32,120 bases of DNA from the IMG/VR virus record IMGVR_UViG_3300047172_000305, positions 1 through 32,120 of that record. One strand, written 5' to 3'. The position numbers and the translations under genes are program-made. Source of the stretch: a virus. A model generated the notes under the pieces. It searched no databases. It worked only from the letters and a program-made list of their open reading frames with translations, and was not told the DNA's origin. Every line of letters starts with the position of its first letter. Position 1 is the stretch's first letter. Shown here in pieces: positions 7,081 through 14,005 of this stretch.

Positions 7081-7641
7081 CTATCTGCCCAGCCGCTCGA
7101 TCGCGCCGGTCGACCAGGCAACCGCGACGACATAGCCCAGGTAGGCGAGGACGTTCAGCAGGATGACGCCGGCGACGGTGCCCGCCCAGATGTCCATGCG
7201 CATCCAGTCGATGGAGTCGAGCTTGTGTTCCAGCTTGTCGCTCAGGCGCCGGCAGCGGTCATGAAACTGCCCGAAGCAGCCACGCTGCCCGCGCGCGCTG
7301 AGCCAGTTGCGGACGTTGCGCTTGCACATCGCCAGCGCGGTGGCCTCGGTGCGGCCGAAGCCGGTGCAGCCCGGCAGTTCCACGGCGCGCGCGATGAAGC
7401 GCTCCAGGTCGTAACTCCAATGCACGGTGAACTCGGTCGCGAGCTCGCCGCAGAGGAGGGTGAACCGGAACTCTTCGCGGAAGACCTTCGGTTGCTCATC
7501 GGCGAGTGCGAGCCGGGCACCCGCGGCGCACTGCTTCGGTGTGAGCAGCGTCGAAGTGACACCGCGCCCGTGATGGAGCTGCTGGTCGAGGTAGCGATCT
7601 ACATCGAAGTTGCGGTTGAAGGATCTGCGGAGCGTGATCAT
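7081..7641 (-). CDS. HicB-like domain protein with a C-terminal membrane helix
   Basis: A 186-residue protein. Residues about 68-115 match the HicB/UPF0150 fold pattern: strand EFTVHWSYDLERFIARAVEL, then PGCTGFGRTEATALAMCKRN and a helix ending RNWL. HicB domains are partial RNase H-like folds, best known as antitoxins, but they also occur alone. A cysteine-bearing linker and charged helix follow, then a hydrophobic segment at about 152-175 (AGTVAGVILLNVLAYLGYVV). There is no HicA-like partner next to it. The ATG at 7639-7641 overlaps the ATPase stop as ATGA. It lies where Mu has kil and other small regulators. Function unknown. Confidence 0.6.
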   Translation of the reverse strand: MITLRRSFNRNFDVDRYLDQQLHHGRGVTSTLLTPKQCAAGARLALADEQPKVFREEFRFTLLCGELATEFTVHWSYDLERFIARAVELPGCTGFGRTEATALAMCKRNVRNWLSARGQRGCFGQFHDRCRRLSDKLEHKLDSIDWMRMDIWAGTVAGVILLNVLAYLGYVVAVAWSTGAIERLGR

Positions 7642-8690
7642 GCGACTGCCTCTGCTTTCTGCGCGGCGGGAATCTGGCCGCTCGCGCCGGCCTTTTGTAT
7701 CTGCTGCTGGATCCCCTCGATCGTGAAGAACAGATCGCGGGCCGAGATGTACTTGAACTTGCGCGGCTTCAGCTTGTCGCCGTCTTTGTGGGTGCGGCTG
7801 CCGATGGCCCAGCAGCCGTCGATCACGCCATCGCACTGTGCATCGCTCTGCGGGCCGACCAGCGGCTCCAGCTCGGCGCGCAGGATGGCGCGGGCCTCGG
7901 CCACCGATGGACCATCGAGGTAAAGCGTGCGCCGCACCCGCGAGCGCCACTGTTCCATCTCCCAATGGCTCAACCGCTGGGTGAGATCGTGCGAGCCGGC
8001 CAGGACGACGCCGAAGTACGGCGGCAGGTCCAGCAGCTGGCGCAGCACCTCAAGCCCTTTGTGGTCGAGGTGCTGGGCCTCGTCGACAATCAGCAGCACG
8101 CGCCCTGTGCAGAGGAAGAAGCGCAGCTTGCGGATGAGCATATCGATGGTGCCGCGGCTGGGGATGCCGGCCGAGTCGCAAATCTCGCGCAAGAAGTTCT
8201 GCGGTGAGATCGCAACTCTGGCATAGACGTAGATGGCCCTGCTGCCATCTGGCAGCTGATTGATCTCGCGTTCCGTCGCGCGCAGCGAGAAGGTCTTCTG
8301 CGTGCCCGGCGGCCCGTCGATGATGTAGGCTGAGCCGCGTTCGAGCGCGTTCATACAACAGCGGCGAACGTCCAGGAAGTCTTTCGTCCGGTGCGCGGGC
8401 ACAACTTCAAATTTTGGCTGCGCGGCCTCCCAGGCGTCGGCATACTCCTTGATGGCGGCTCGGATCGCGCGTGTGTTCTCGGAGCCATCGTGCTTGGCGG
8501 TCAGCGCGTTGCCGTATTTGGCGTGGAGGTAGACGCCCAGGCTGCTGGGCGCATACCCGATCTGCTGGGACAGCTCCGGCGTGGTCATCCCCGAGCGCTG
8601 CATCAGGATCTGCGCCCGCTTACGCGTGTCCTCATCGGAGGGCAGTGTGAGTTTCGCCAGTTCGGCCCTACGTACATTAGACAGAGCCAT
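7638..8690 (-). CDS. MuB-like transposition target ATPase
   Basis: A 350-residue AAA ATPase. Residues about 35-58 form a helix-turn-helix (MTTPELSQQIGYAPSSLGVY), as in the MuB N-terminus. Walker A is GPPGTQKT at 126-133, Walker B is LLIVDEAQ at 199-206, and a VVLAGSHD segment near 228-235 is a likely sensor. MuB-type proteins coat target DNA with ATP, stimulate the transposase and give target immunity. The ATG at 8688-8690 has AGGAG five bases upstream and lies within the last codons of the transposase gene, the usual A-B order. Length is close to MuB plus a modest C-terminal extension. Confidence 0.9.
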   Translation of the reverse strand: MALSNVRRAELAKLTLPSDEDTRKRAQILMQRSGMTTPELSQQIGYAPSSLGVYLHAKYGNALTAKHDGSENTRAIRAAIKEYADAWEAAQPKFEVVPAHRTKDFLDVRRCCMNALERGSAYIIDGPPGTQKTFSLRATEREINQLPDGSRAIYVYARVAISPQNFLREICDSAGIPSRGTIDMLIRKLRFFLCTGRVLLIVDEAQHLDHKGLEVLRQLLDLPPYFGVVLAGSHDLTQRLSHWEMEQWRSRVRRTLYLDGPSVAEARAILRAELEPLVGPQSDAQCDGVIDGCWAIGSRTHKDGDKLKPRKFKYISARDLFFTIEGIQQQIQKAGASGQIPAAQKAEAVA

Positions 8691-10809
8691 GCGATCTCCT
8701 CAAGTTCTCCAGGTACCTGGCGGCGTTGTCCTCGCTGTGGGTCGCCTTCAGATCTGTATCCGTGGCTGGTGAAGTCGGCCGTTGGACGATTTGCTCGCCT
8801 ACAGCGCGGGGCAACTGGGCCATCTCGCGCAATTGCTCCTCGCGTGTCATGTAGCCGGCGCCGCGCACGCGGCGGTTCAACGCCTGCGTCGATTCGCGAA
8901 CAGCCTTACGAAGCCCGTTGCGGTTCGAGATGAAGCTCTGCACCTGGGTCCGCGTGTCGTCGTCGTGCGAGAAGCGGACCAGGTCCTTGCGCTGCACACG
9001 GCAGAGGAAGTTCAAGTCCTCATCCAGCACCGCCGCGTACATCGGGTCGAGAGGATCGTAGGCCACCACTACCTCGCGGCCGCTGCGCTCATGCATCTGC
9101 AGGTTGGCCCAAGCGTCGGAGAGGTCGGGAACGAACTCCGCGCCATCCAGCCGGATCTCGCAATTCATCACCTTGCGGGTCACACGCTCACAGAGCAGCA
9201 TGGCCAGCAGCGCCGGTTCGGGGCAGGGGCGCACGTTTGGCGTCATCTCTTCGGCGAAGACCTGGGCAGGAGAGCGGCCTTCCATGCCGTGGCCATCCTG
9301 CGGCCGCCGGTGGTACCACTGCTCAATCCACGCCTCGCACATCTGGATAAACTCGCTGGCCAATGGAAGCTGCGAGCGTTGCCGCGTCTGGCCCATCTGT
9401 AGCAGCTTGCCGTGGCGCGCAAGCGCGGCGGTCGCGGCATCCGGGCGCAGATGTGGCGCGCCGGCCGTGTAGGTCACAAAGGCGCAGTCGAAGCGCTCAT
9501 GAACTGTTCGGTGGTAGCGCTCAATATGCTTTGCCTGGGGATGGAAGGGCGTGCAGAAAGTGGTCGGGATATTCAGCCGGCGCATCACGCTGTCCTGCAG
9601 CGCAGTGACCTCCTGGATACGGAGAGCGGCCTCACGCTGCATCGCTTCCATCTCATAGCGCTGGGCCCCACGCGCCACCTTCTGGTAGTCCTTGCCATTA
9701 TCGCAATAGAAGGCCTCGGGCAGTCCATAGCGCGTGAAGGCGCGCAGCAGCGCGCGCTTGATGGAGTGGCTCGAACCTTCCTCGCACCAGGAGACGCCGA
9801 CGACATACCGCGAACGGTAGTCGAGCAGCGTGGTCATGCGCAGTCGCATGTGGGCAAGGTCCCGCGCGCCGAACAGGTCATTCTGCACCAGGGCGTCGTG
9901 GATCATGTGGTCGGAGACGATGATCGAGTAGGCCGGCTCGGTGTAGCCGCGCGTGATGTAGGGAGCAAAGGTGGCGTCGTATTTCTTGCGGCCATCGCGC
10001 CCCAAGGTGCGCATCGAGGGCGAGACTTCGTTCGGGTTGGAGAGGAAAGCGCGGATCGTCTTGTAGCTCGGCGCGGGGATGCCAAGGACCTGAGCGCGCG
10101 CGCAAACCTCTTCATAGGCCACGGTCATGCTCTGGGCCGGCTGCTCGGAGTTGCCCATGTAGACCAGCGCTGCGAGATCCGCGAGCGCGCGGTTCGCCGC
10201 CGCCCAGGTCGACTGCCCTTTGCCAGCCTGTGGCTTGCGCGCAAGGGCGAATGTCCCATCCGCGTCGAAGCGCTTCTTCCAGCGCCACAAGGTGCGGGCG
10301 GAGATGCCATGCTGCTCGGCCAGGTAGTTCACGAGCGCGTCGGAGTTCGTGACGGGCGTGCCGCTCGCCAGGCGCAACTGGTGGAAGCGGTCACGCCCGG
10401 CGATCGGCGCTTCGAGGTATTCGATCAGCGGCTTCAGGATGGCCAGCCGCTTCGTCGCTTCGGCCTGGGCGGCCGCTGGCAGCGCCACACGGACGGGACG
10501 GGTAATTTGGGTGGCCTCGACGGGAGATTCTGTCTCGTCGTCGAAGAGCGGGGTCAACGCAAGCGGCGATTTGACCTGGAGAGGGCTTGTTTTCGCCGCT
10601 GCGGTCCGCGCGCTCCTGCCGCCCAGATACTTGGCCTGCGCCTCGGCGGGAAGGCTGGCCAACTCAAACTCTTTCGCGGCGTGCCCGCGATACACCAGCG
10701 TTGCGCTGTCGCGGATGCTGACTGAACCGGCAACGGCAAGCCGTCGCAAGTGACGCTCAGACCATCCGGTAAGCGCGCAGACCTCGTCTTTGGAGAGCCA
10801 GACGCTCAC
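8677..10809 (-). CDS. MuA-like DDE transposase
   Basis: A 710-residue protein. It opens with a winged-helix-type N-terminus (LSKDEVCALTGWSERHLRRL, residues 5-24). A further HTH lies near 165-183 (EQHGISARTLWRWKKRF). The RNase H-like core has D300 (IIVSD), D370 (YCDNGKDY) and E430 (KHIERYH), spaced much as in MuA. A β-barrel-like region follows, with a basic C-terminal tail. It should cut the phage ends and join them to target DNA with the MuB-like ATPase. The start is GTG 10807-10809, overlapping the preceding stop as GTGA; a longer upstream frame only shadows the XRE gene. All three catalytic residues are present, so transposition may still work even though morphogenesis genes look damaged. 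Confidence 0.93.
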   Translation of the reverse strand: MSVWLSKDEVCALTGWSERHLRRLAVAGSVSIRDSATLVYRGHAAKEFELASLPAEAQAKYLGGRSARTAAAKTSPLQVKSPLALTPLFDDETESPVEATQITRPVRVALPAAAQAEATKRLAILKPLIEYLEAPIAGRDRFHQLRLASGTPVTNSDALVNYLAEQHGISARTLWRWKKRFDADGTFALARKPQAGKGQSTWAAANRALADLAALVYMGNSEQPAQSMTVAYEEVCARAQVLGIPAPSYKTIRAFLSNPNEVSPSMRTLGRDGRKKYDATFAPYITRGYTEPAYSIIVSDHMIHDALVQNDLFGARDLAHMRLRMTTLLDYRSRYVVGVSWCEEGSSHSIKRALLRAFTRYGLPEAFYCDNGKDYQKVARGAQRYEMEAMQREAALRIQEVTALQDSVMRRLNIPTTFCTPFHPQAKHIERYHRTVHERFDCAFVTYTAGAPHLRPDAATAALARHGKLLQMGQTRQRSQLPLASEFIQMCEAWIEQWYHRRPQDGHGMEGRSPAQVFAEEMTPNVRPCPEPALLAMLLCERVTRKVMNCEIRLDGAEFVPDLSDAWANLQMHERSGREVVVAYDPLDPMYAAVLDEDLNFLCRVQRKDLVRFSHDDDTRTQVQSFISNRNGLRKAVRESTQALNRRVRGAGYMTREEQLREMAQLPRAVGEQIVQRPTSPATDTDLKATHSEDNAARYLENLRRSHGSV

Positions 10810-11171
10810 GCAGCCACCGCCTTTGTTGTGAGCCGGCGCACCAGGGCGAGCAGCCTGCGGCATTCCGGCGGGGTCAGGCGGTGGCGCTGGATCTCGACCA
10901 GGAAGGCGATGTCGGCGGCGTTCAGTGTGGGCAAGTTGGCGGACGGCTTCGGCGCGGCGGGGTCTTCGAAGAGGATGGCCAGCTCGAAGCCAAAGGCATC
11001 TGCATACTTCTGGAGCGTGGTTAGCGTGGGAGTGGTGTAGCCGTTTTCCAGCTGCGATTGGTAGGTATGGTGAATGCCCGTGCGCGCCTGGATGTCGCCC
11101 TGGGTGAGCTTGCGCTTCAAGCGCTCCGCGCGCAGCGTCGCGCCAATGCCGGTGGAGGGGGTTGTACTCAT
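10806..11171 (-). CDS. XRE-family transcriptional regulator
   Basis: A 121-residue protein. Residues about 6-65 form a clear Cro/CI-type domain: LRAERLKRKLTQGDIQARTG, IHHTYQSQLENGYTTPTL, LQKYADAFGFELAILFED. The C-terminal part is helical (LVEIQRHRLTPPECRRLLAL) and may dimerise. The ATG at 11169-11171 overlaps the preceding stop as ATGA. Its place directly before the transposase suggests control of early transcription alongside the switch region, as a second regulator besides the CI-like repressor and the Cro/Ner-like protein. It lacks a protease domain. Confidence 0.8.
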   Translation of the reverse strand: MSTTPSTGIGATLRAERLKRKLTQGDIQARTGIHHTYQSQLENGYTTPTLTTLQKYADAFGFELAILFEDPAAPKPSANLPTLNAADIAFLVEIQRHRLTPPECRRLLALVRRLTTKAVAA

Positions 11172-11353
11172 GCGCTGCGCCTCCTGGTGGGAAGGCACTC
11201 ATCGGACAAGAGCAAGTTGGCGCAGACGGGGCATGTCAGGATGTCCGCGTGGGCCGCGGGACGCAGGACCATCGTCGTCGAGTTGCAGAATGGGCAGGCG
11301 ACGCACAGCACCTTGAAAGCCGATCGCGGTCCTTTGCGGAGGAGAATGCTCAT
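11168..11353 (-). CDS. Mini zinc-ribbon protein
   Basis: A 61-residue protein with CPFC and CPVC pairs about 18 residues apart, the simplest zinc-ribbon layout, and a preceding VLCVA strand. The tail is basic. Start and stop are both in ATGA overlaps. Such single ribbons often bind nucleic acid or polymerase, but no role is shown here. Confidence 0.6.
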   Translation of the reverse strand: MSILLRKGPRSAFKVLCVACPFCNSTTMVLRPAAHADILTCPVCANLLLSDECLPTRRRSA

Positions 11354-12246
11354 GCCTCACCTGCCTTCGCTGGATCCGCGGAGGCGTCAGGCGGCGCGGC
11401 GGACTTTTGCGGCTGCTGCCCTGGCCTGGCGCTTCTCTCGCTTCTCAGCGAGCCAGTCCGCCTGGTCCGCGAGATCGTGGGCGACGGAACAGAAGCGGTC
11501 GGCATCGTCGCGGACGCGCTTGGCGCATCCGGGACGCTGGCATTGGCGGGTGGGCATGGCGGTTGGTATGGCGCGGGGCATGGGTTCTTCTCCTTTTCTT
11601 GTTGGCGCGGTTGGTTCAACTTGGCGTGAAGCTCGGCGCGGTCGTCTGCGTCGCATTTGGCATCGAGCCACTCCCCGCTACCTTCTCTTTCAAAGTCCGC
11701 CGGGATGTGGCGCTCAACATGGTCGATCAGGTTGGAGATGTATCCGAAGGAACCGAACATGTTGTAGAGAAACTCCAGTTCGCCCTGCCCGATATCTGCC
11801 GCCATCCGCACAATCAAAGTGGCCCGCGATAGGTATTCCAGTCGCGCGGGTTCGCATCGCGCGCACTTGTCCCCACGGTAGGCACATGGGTACCCGCAAA
11901 CAATGCACTCTGCGCCGAACTCAGGCAGGTCCGCGCACAACCCGGCAAACCCGCGCAGCTCCTCCAACGAGCCAGCAGCTATTTGGGCAATGAGTTTCTT
12001 GCGTTCCAGGCGGTCCTTGCGCGCGGGATCATGCAGCACGCACTTGTCGCCAACGCGGGCCGGGCGGCCACATAGACAGACCGATCCGGAGGGCGGCACG
12101 GCTGGACGCTTCCGCTTCGCAACCCTTGGGTGTTCGAGTTCCCAGGTGTGCTTGCGGCAAGTCTCACTGTGGTATTCGCGCCGCGTGTTGCGTGTGGCGA
12201 AGACGACATCGCATCCACGGCACTTGCGCTCGATGAGTGGTTTCAT
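11350..12246 (-). CDS. Multi-cysteine zinc-finger protein with a low-complexity tail
   Basis: The frame gives 298 residues. It begins with an FCS-like finger (CRGCDVVFATRNTRREYHS then ETCRKH). Next is CLCGRPARVGDKCVLHDPAR, then CIVCGYPCAYRGDKCARCEP, a similar repeat. A helical region follows (LEFLYNMFGSFGYISNLIDH). From about residue 222 the sequence becomes Pro/Ser/Ala/Arg-rich, exactly where a second gene overlaps in another frame, so the true end of the ancestral gene may be near 11580. The ATG at 12244-12246 overlaps the Cro/Ner-like gene stop as ATGA; the frame ends in an ATGA overlap with the next gene. Likely nucleic-acid-binding; family not recognised. Confidence 0.55.
   Translation of the reverse strand: MKPLIERKCRGCDVVFATRNTRREYHSETCRKHTWELEHPRVAKRKRPAVPPSGSVCLCGRPARVGDKCVLHDPARKDRLERKKLIAQIAAGSLEELRGFAGLCADLPEFGAECIVCGYPCAYRGDKCARCEPARLEYLSRATLIVRMAADIGQGELEFLYNMFGSFGYISNLIDHVERHIPADFEREGSGEWLDAKCDADDRAELHAKLNQPRQQEKEKNPCPAPYQPPCPPANASVPDAPSASATMPTASVPSPTISRTRRTGSLRSERSARPGQQPQKSAAPPDASADPAKAGEA
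11387..11581 (-). CDS. Nested FCS-type zinc-finger protein
   Basis: A 64-residue protein lying wholly inside the 3' part of the previous gene in another frame. It has CQRPGCAKRVRDDADRFCSV followed by AHDLADQADWLAEKREKR: an FCS-like finger with the typical FCSxxH turn and a charged helix, which is not what a random shadow frame gives. The ATG at 11579-11581 has AAGGAG eight bases upstream. The host frame over the same bases is low-complexity. This supports the nested frame as the conserved one. Confidence 0.55.
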   Translation of the reverse strand: MPRAIPTAMPTRQCQRPGCAKRVRDDADRFCSVAHDLADQADWLAEKREKRQARAAAAKVRRAA

Positions 12247-12500
12247 GCCGCCTTCTTTCCGCGGCGCGCGGCACCGAATGAATTGATCCGGCGAACCTCG
12301 GCAACGATGGCGTCGAGAACTGGTTTTGATTGGCGGCGACCCTTGGCTGTTTCGAGCACATGGTGCGGGCTGCGACCCATTTTGTCGGCGACGCGACTGA
12401 AAATTCCAACGAATTCGAGAGCCTGCTCTACCTCGACAGGTATCGCGCTGCTATTCTCTGGGGACGGTATCAATCGCGGAGAAAACCTTACTTTGCTCAC
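12243..12500 (-). CDS. Cro/Ner-like small HTH protein, first early gene
   Basis: An 85-residue protein. Residues about 33-60 read IFSRVADKMGRSPHHVLETA then KGRRQSKPVLDAIV, a Cro/XRE-like helix-turn-helix with the usual GRR...V..AI ending. A basic tail follows (RRGKK). It is the first gene of the leftward operon and divergent from the repressor, the position of ner in Mu and cro in lambda, so it probably turns down repressor and early transcription. The start is GTG 12498-12500. No ribosome site precedes it, and the predicted transcription start falls on this codon, so translation is probably leaderless. Confidence 0.6.
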   Translation of the reverse strand: MSKVRFSPRLIPSPENSSAIPVEVEQALEFVGIFSRVADKMGRSPHHVLETAKGRRQSKPVLDAIVAEVRRINSFGAARRGKKAA

Positions 12501-12507
12501 GAAAGGG

Positions 12508-12536
12508 ATGCTAGGACAATAGTCCTACGCTGTCAA
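12508..12536 (-). promoter_or_regulatory. Leftward early promoter
   Basis: On the minus strand TTGACA (12536-12531, all six consensus bases) is followed by exactly 17 bases and TAGCAT (12513-12508, four of six). Seven bases then lead to the GTG of the Cro/Ner-like gene. It should drive the whole early operon. Confidence 0.65.
12512..12527. promoter_or_regulatory. Operator palindrome in the early promoter
   Basis: TAGGAC, AATA, GTCCTA form a perfect 6-4-6 inverted repeat within the spacer and edge of the -10 box of the early promoter. A dimer of the CI-like or Cro-like protein bound here would block polymerase. A second, weaker inverted repeat (GTCA, 9 bases, TGAC, 12532-12548) overlaps the -35 box and the repressor start codon. 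Confidence 0.6.
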
Positions 12537-12543
12537 CATAAAT

Positions 12544-13260
12544 ATGACTCAAGTCCGAAAGACGACGTCCGTCGACGGGCTAGGGCCTCGATTGAAAGAG
12601 CTGCGGGGATCTCATGGCCAGACAGAATTTGCGGCAATGCTAGGTGTGGATCAGTCAGCGTTAGCCAAGTGGGAACGGAACGCTCGGCCCGTTCCGATCC
12701 CTGTTGTTCTGCGCATCGCGGAGCACGCACAGCCGGGCGAGCGTGAATATTGGCTTCGCCATGCGGGCGTTGACCTGCCAAAGATCGAACAGCAGGTTCG
12801 TACCTACAAGACCGTCTATTCCTACGCGGACGGAGACTTGCTTTTCGTTCCAATACTTAAAGGAGCGATTGCAGCGGGCGGCCCTTTGTCTCCCGACAAG
12901 CATGAGTTCGACGGTCACATCGCGATTCCCCTTAAAGATGCCGCAGACTGCGCGTATTTCACTGCGGTGCGCGTAAGGGGCTCGTCGATGGCCCCGCGGA
13001 TCGCCGATGGGGACCTCGTCGTAATCGACCGAAGAAAAAGGCCGCTGGAGGAGAATGTCGGCCATATCGTTGCTGCGTCCGACGAGCAAGGCGACATGAC
13101 GATCAAAATCCTGCAAAGGGTTGAAGGGATCTATTGCCTCATGGCTGGCAACCCCGCCTTCGAACCGCGCCTCCAGCCTGTCGACGTTTCGAACAAATGG
13201 GCGATCCACGGGCGTATCCATTGCTGGATCGGCCAACCCCACACCCCCAAGAGGAAGTGA
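12544..13260 (+). CDS. CI/LexA-type self-cleaving repressor
   Basis: A 238-residue protein. Residues about 13-60 are an XRE helix-turn-helix (LGPRLKELRGSHGQTEFAAM then LGVDQSALAKWERNARP). The C-terminal half is an S24/LexA domain: cleavage site A111-G112 in GAIAAGGPL, nucleophile S148 in VRGSSMAP, general base K188 in MTIKIL, with DGDLVVID between. RecA-stimulated self-cleavage would lift repression, so the prophage should respond to DNA damage, unlike Mu itself, whose repressor is not of this type. The ATG at 12544 has no clear ribosome site, so this mRNA may also be leaderless or very short-leadered. Divergent from the early operon. Confidence 0.9.
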   Translation: MTQVRKTTSVDGLGPRLKELRGSHGQTEFAAMLGVDQSALAKWERNARPVPIPVVLRIAEHAQPGEREYWLRHAGVDLPKIEQQVRTYKTVYSYADGDLLFVPILKGAIAAGGPLSPDKHEFDGHIAIPLKDAADCAYFTAVRVRGSSMAPRIADGDLVVIDRRKRPLEENVGHIVAASDEQGDMTIKILQRVEGIYCLMAGNPAFEPRLQPVDVSNKWAIHGRIHCWIGQPHTPKRK

Positions 13261-13262
13261 GA

Positions 13263-13367
13263 ATGCAAATGAAGAGCTTCATCCTCATCGCCGCGATGAC
13301 GACGGCGCCTAGTTTCGCCCAGCAACCCACCTCGGTTACGCCATTCATCGGGCAGACGCGGGCCTAG
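13263..13367 (+). CDS. Signal-peptide-like short ORF after the repressor
   Basis: A 34-residue frame starting two bases after the repressor stop, preceded by GAGGAAG. Residues 1-19 (MQMKSFILIAAMTTAPSFA) look like a signal peptide with an AxA-like end followed by QQP. It ends at a TAG (13365-13367). The next frame, immediately downstream, is in the same phase, so this may be the 5' part of one secreted protein interrupted by an amber codon. As a repressor-operon gene it would be made in the lysogen. Confidence 0.5.
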   Translation: MQMKSFILIAAMTTAPSFAQQPTSVTPFIGQTRA

Positions 13368-13394
13368 GTGGTCGGGGCCATAGGAGCGCCTTTA

Positions 13395-13973
13395 ATGATC
13401 TGGTCGCGGCTGGGATACGATCCCGAATCAAGGAGGAGGTCGGTCGAAGCGGTCGTGGGACGCGTTGACGATGTCTATTCGAAGCGGTTCGGTGGCATAG
13501 AGTTTCGCATGCAGGTCAGCTATCGGTTGGACGAGAGCGGATCGAGGCTTCATCCGGTTGAGCGCGTCGACAGCGTCGAATTCACGCCGGACAAGGGCGG
13601 CACGTTCGAGGCGCTTGCCTCGCTACTCCCACAGACACGGCAACTTTGCAGGTCCGGATGCAAGATGCTCAAGGTCGACGACAGTTCCAGTTACTATGTC
13701 TACTTCTATGCCGTCGGCAGGGCGCCAAAGCAGCAGATGGATGCTGCATCCGCGATTGGCGCACAGGTGCTCGCGAAGACGCCCCTTCAGTGGATCCCTT
13801 GCGTCCTGGTTTCCTTCCAAAGCCCGCATACGACTACCCGGATAGATGAGGCAATTGCGTTCGATCAGTTGAAGGTGGACACCCTGACCCTTACCGCATT
13901 CGACCCAAAGGATTTTAGAGATAACAACTATGGACTTGACTGGGAGAGCGACTGGGCGCCAGTAGTGAAGTAG
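13395..13973 (+). CDS. Hypothetical accessory protein downstream of the repressor
   Basis: A 192-residue protein if begun at ATG 13395-13397, which has AGGAG eight bases upstream. The same frame is open back to the TAG at 13365. The sequence is β-rich and soluble: EAVVGRVDDVYSKRFGGIEF, SYRLDESGSR, a CRSGCK pair and SSYYVYFYAVG. A hydrophobic VVGAIGAPLMIW precedes the chosen start. Family not recognised. Position beside the repressor suggests a lysogenic-conversion or superinfection-immunity gene. It may have been exported with the signal-like segment upstream before the amber codon arose. Confidence 0.5.
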   Translation: MIWSRLGYDPESRRRSVEAVVGRVDDVYSKRFGGIEFRMQVSYRLDESGSRLHPVERVDSVEFTPDKGGTFEALASLLPQTRQLCRSGCKMLKVDDSSSYYVYFYAVGRAPKQQMDAASAIGAQVLAKTPLQWIPCVLVSFQSPHTTTRIDEAIAFDQLKVDTLTLTAFDPKDFRDNNYGLDWESDWAPVVK

Positions 13974-14005
13974 CCGCGCTCGCGGTATGGACCGCTCTCC
14001 CTGGA

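Noticed and set aside
7081-7641. A HicAB toxin-antitoxin pair
   Set aside because: Only a HicB-like domain is seen; no adjacent short HicA-like gene exists.
9412-10725. A 437-codon plus-strand open frame
   Set aside because: It lies antisense to the transposase, whose motifs are clear, and shows only shadow composition of a GC-rich gene.
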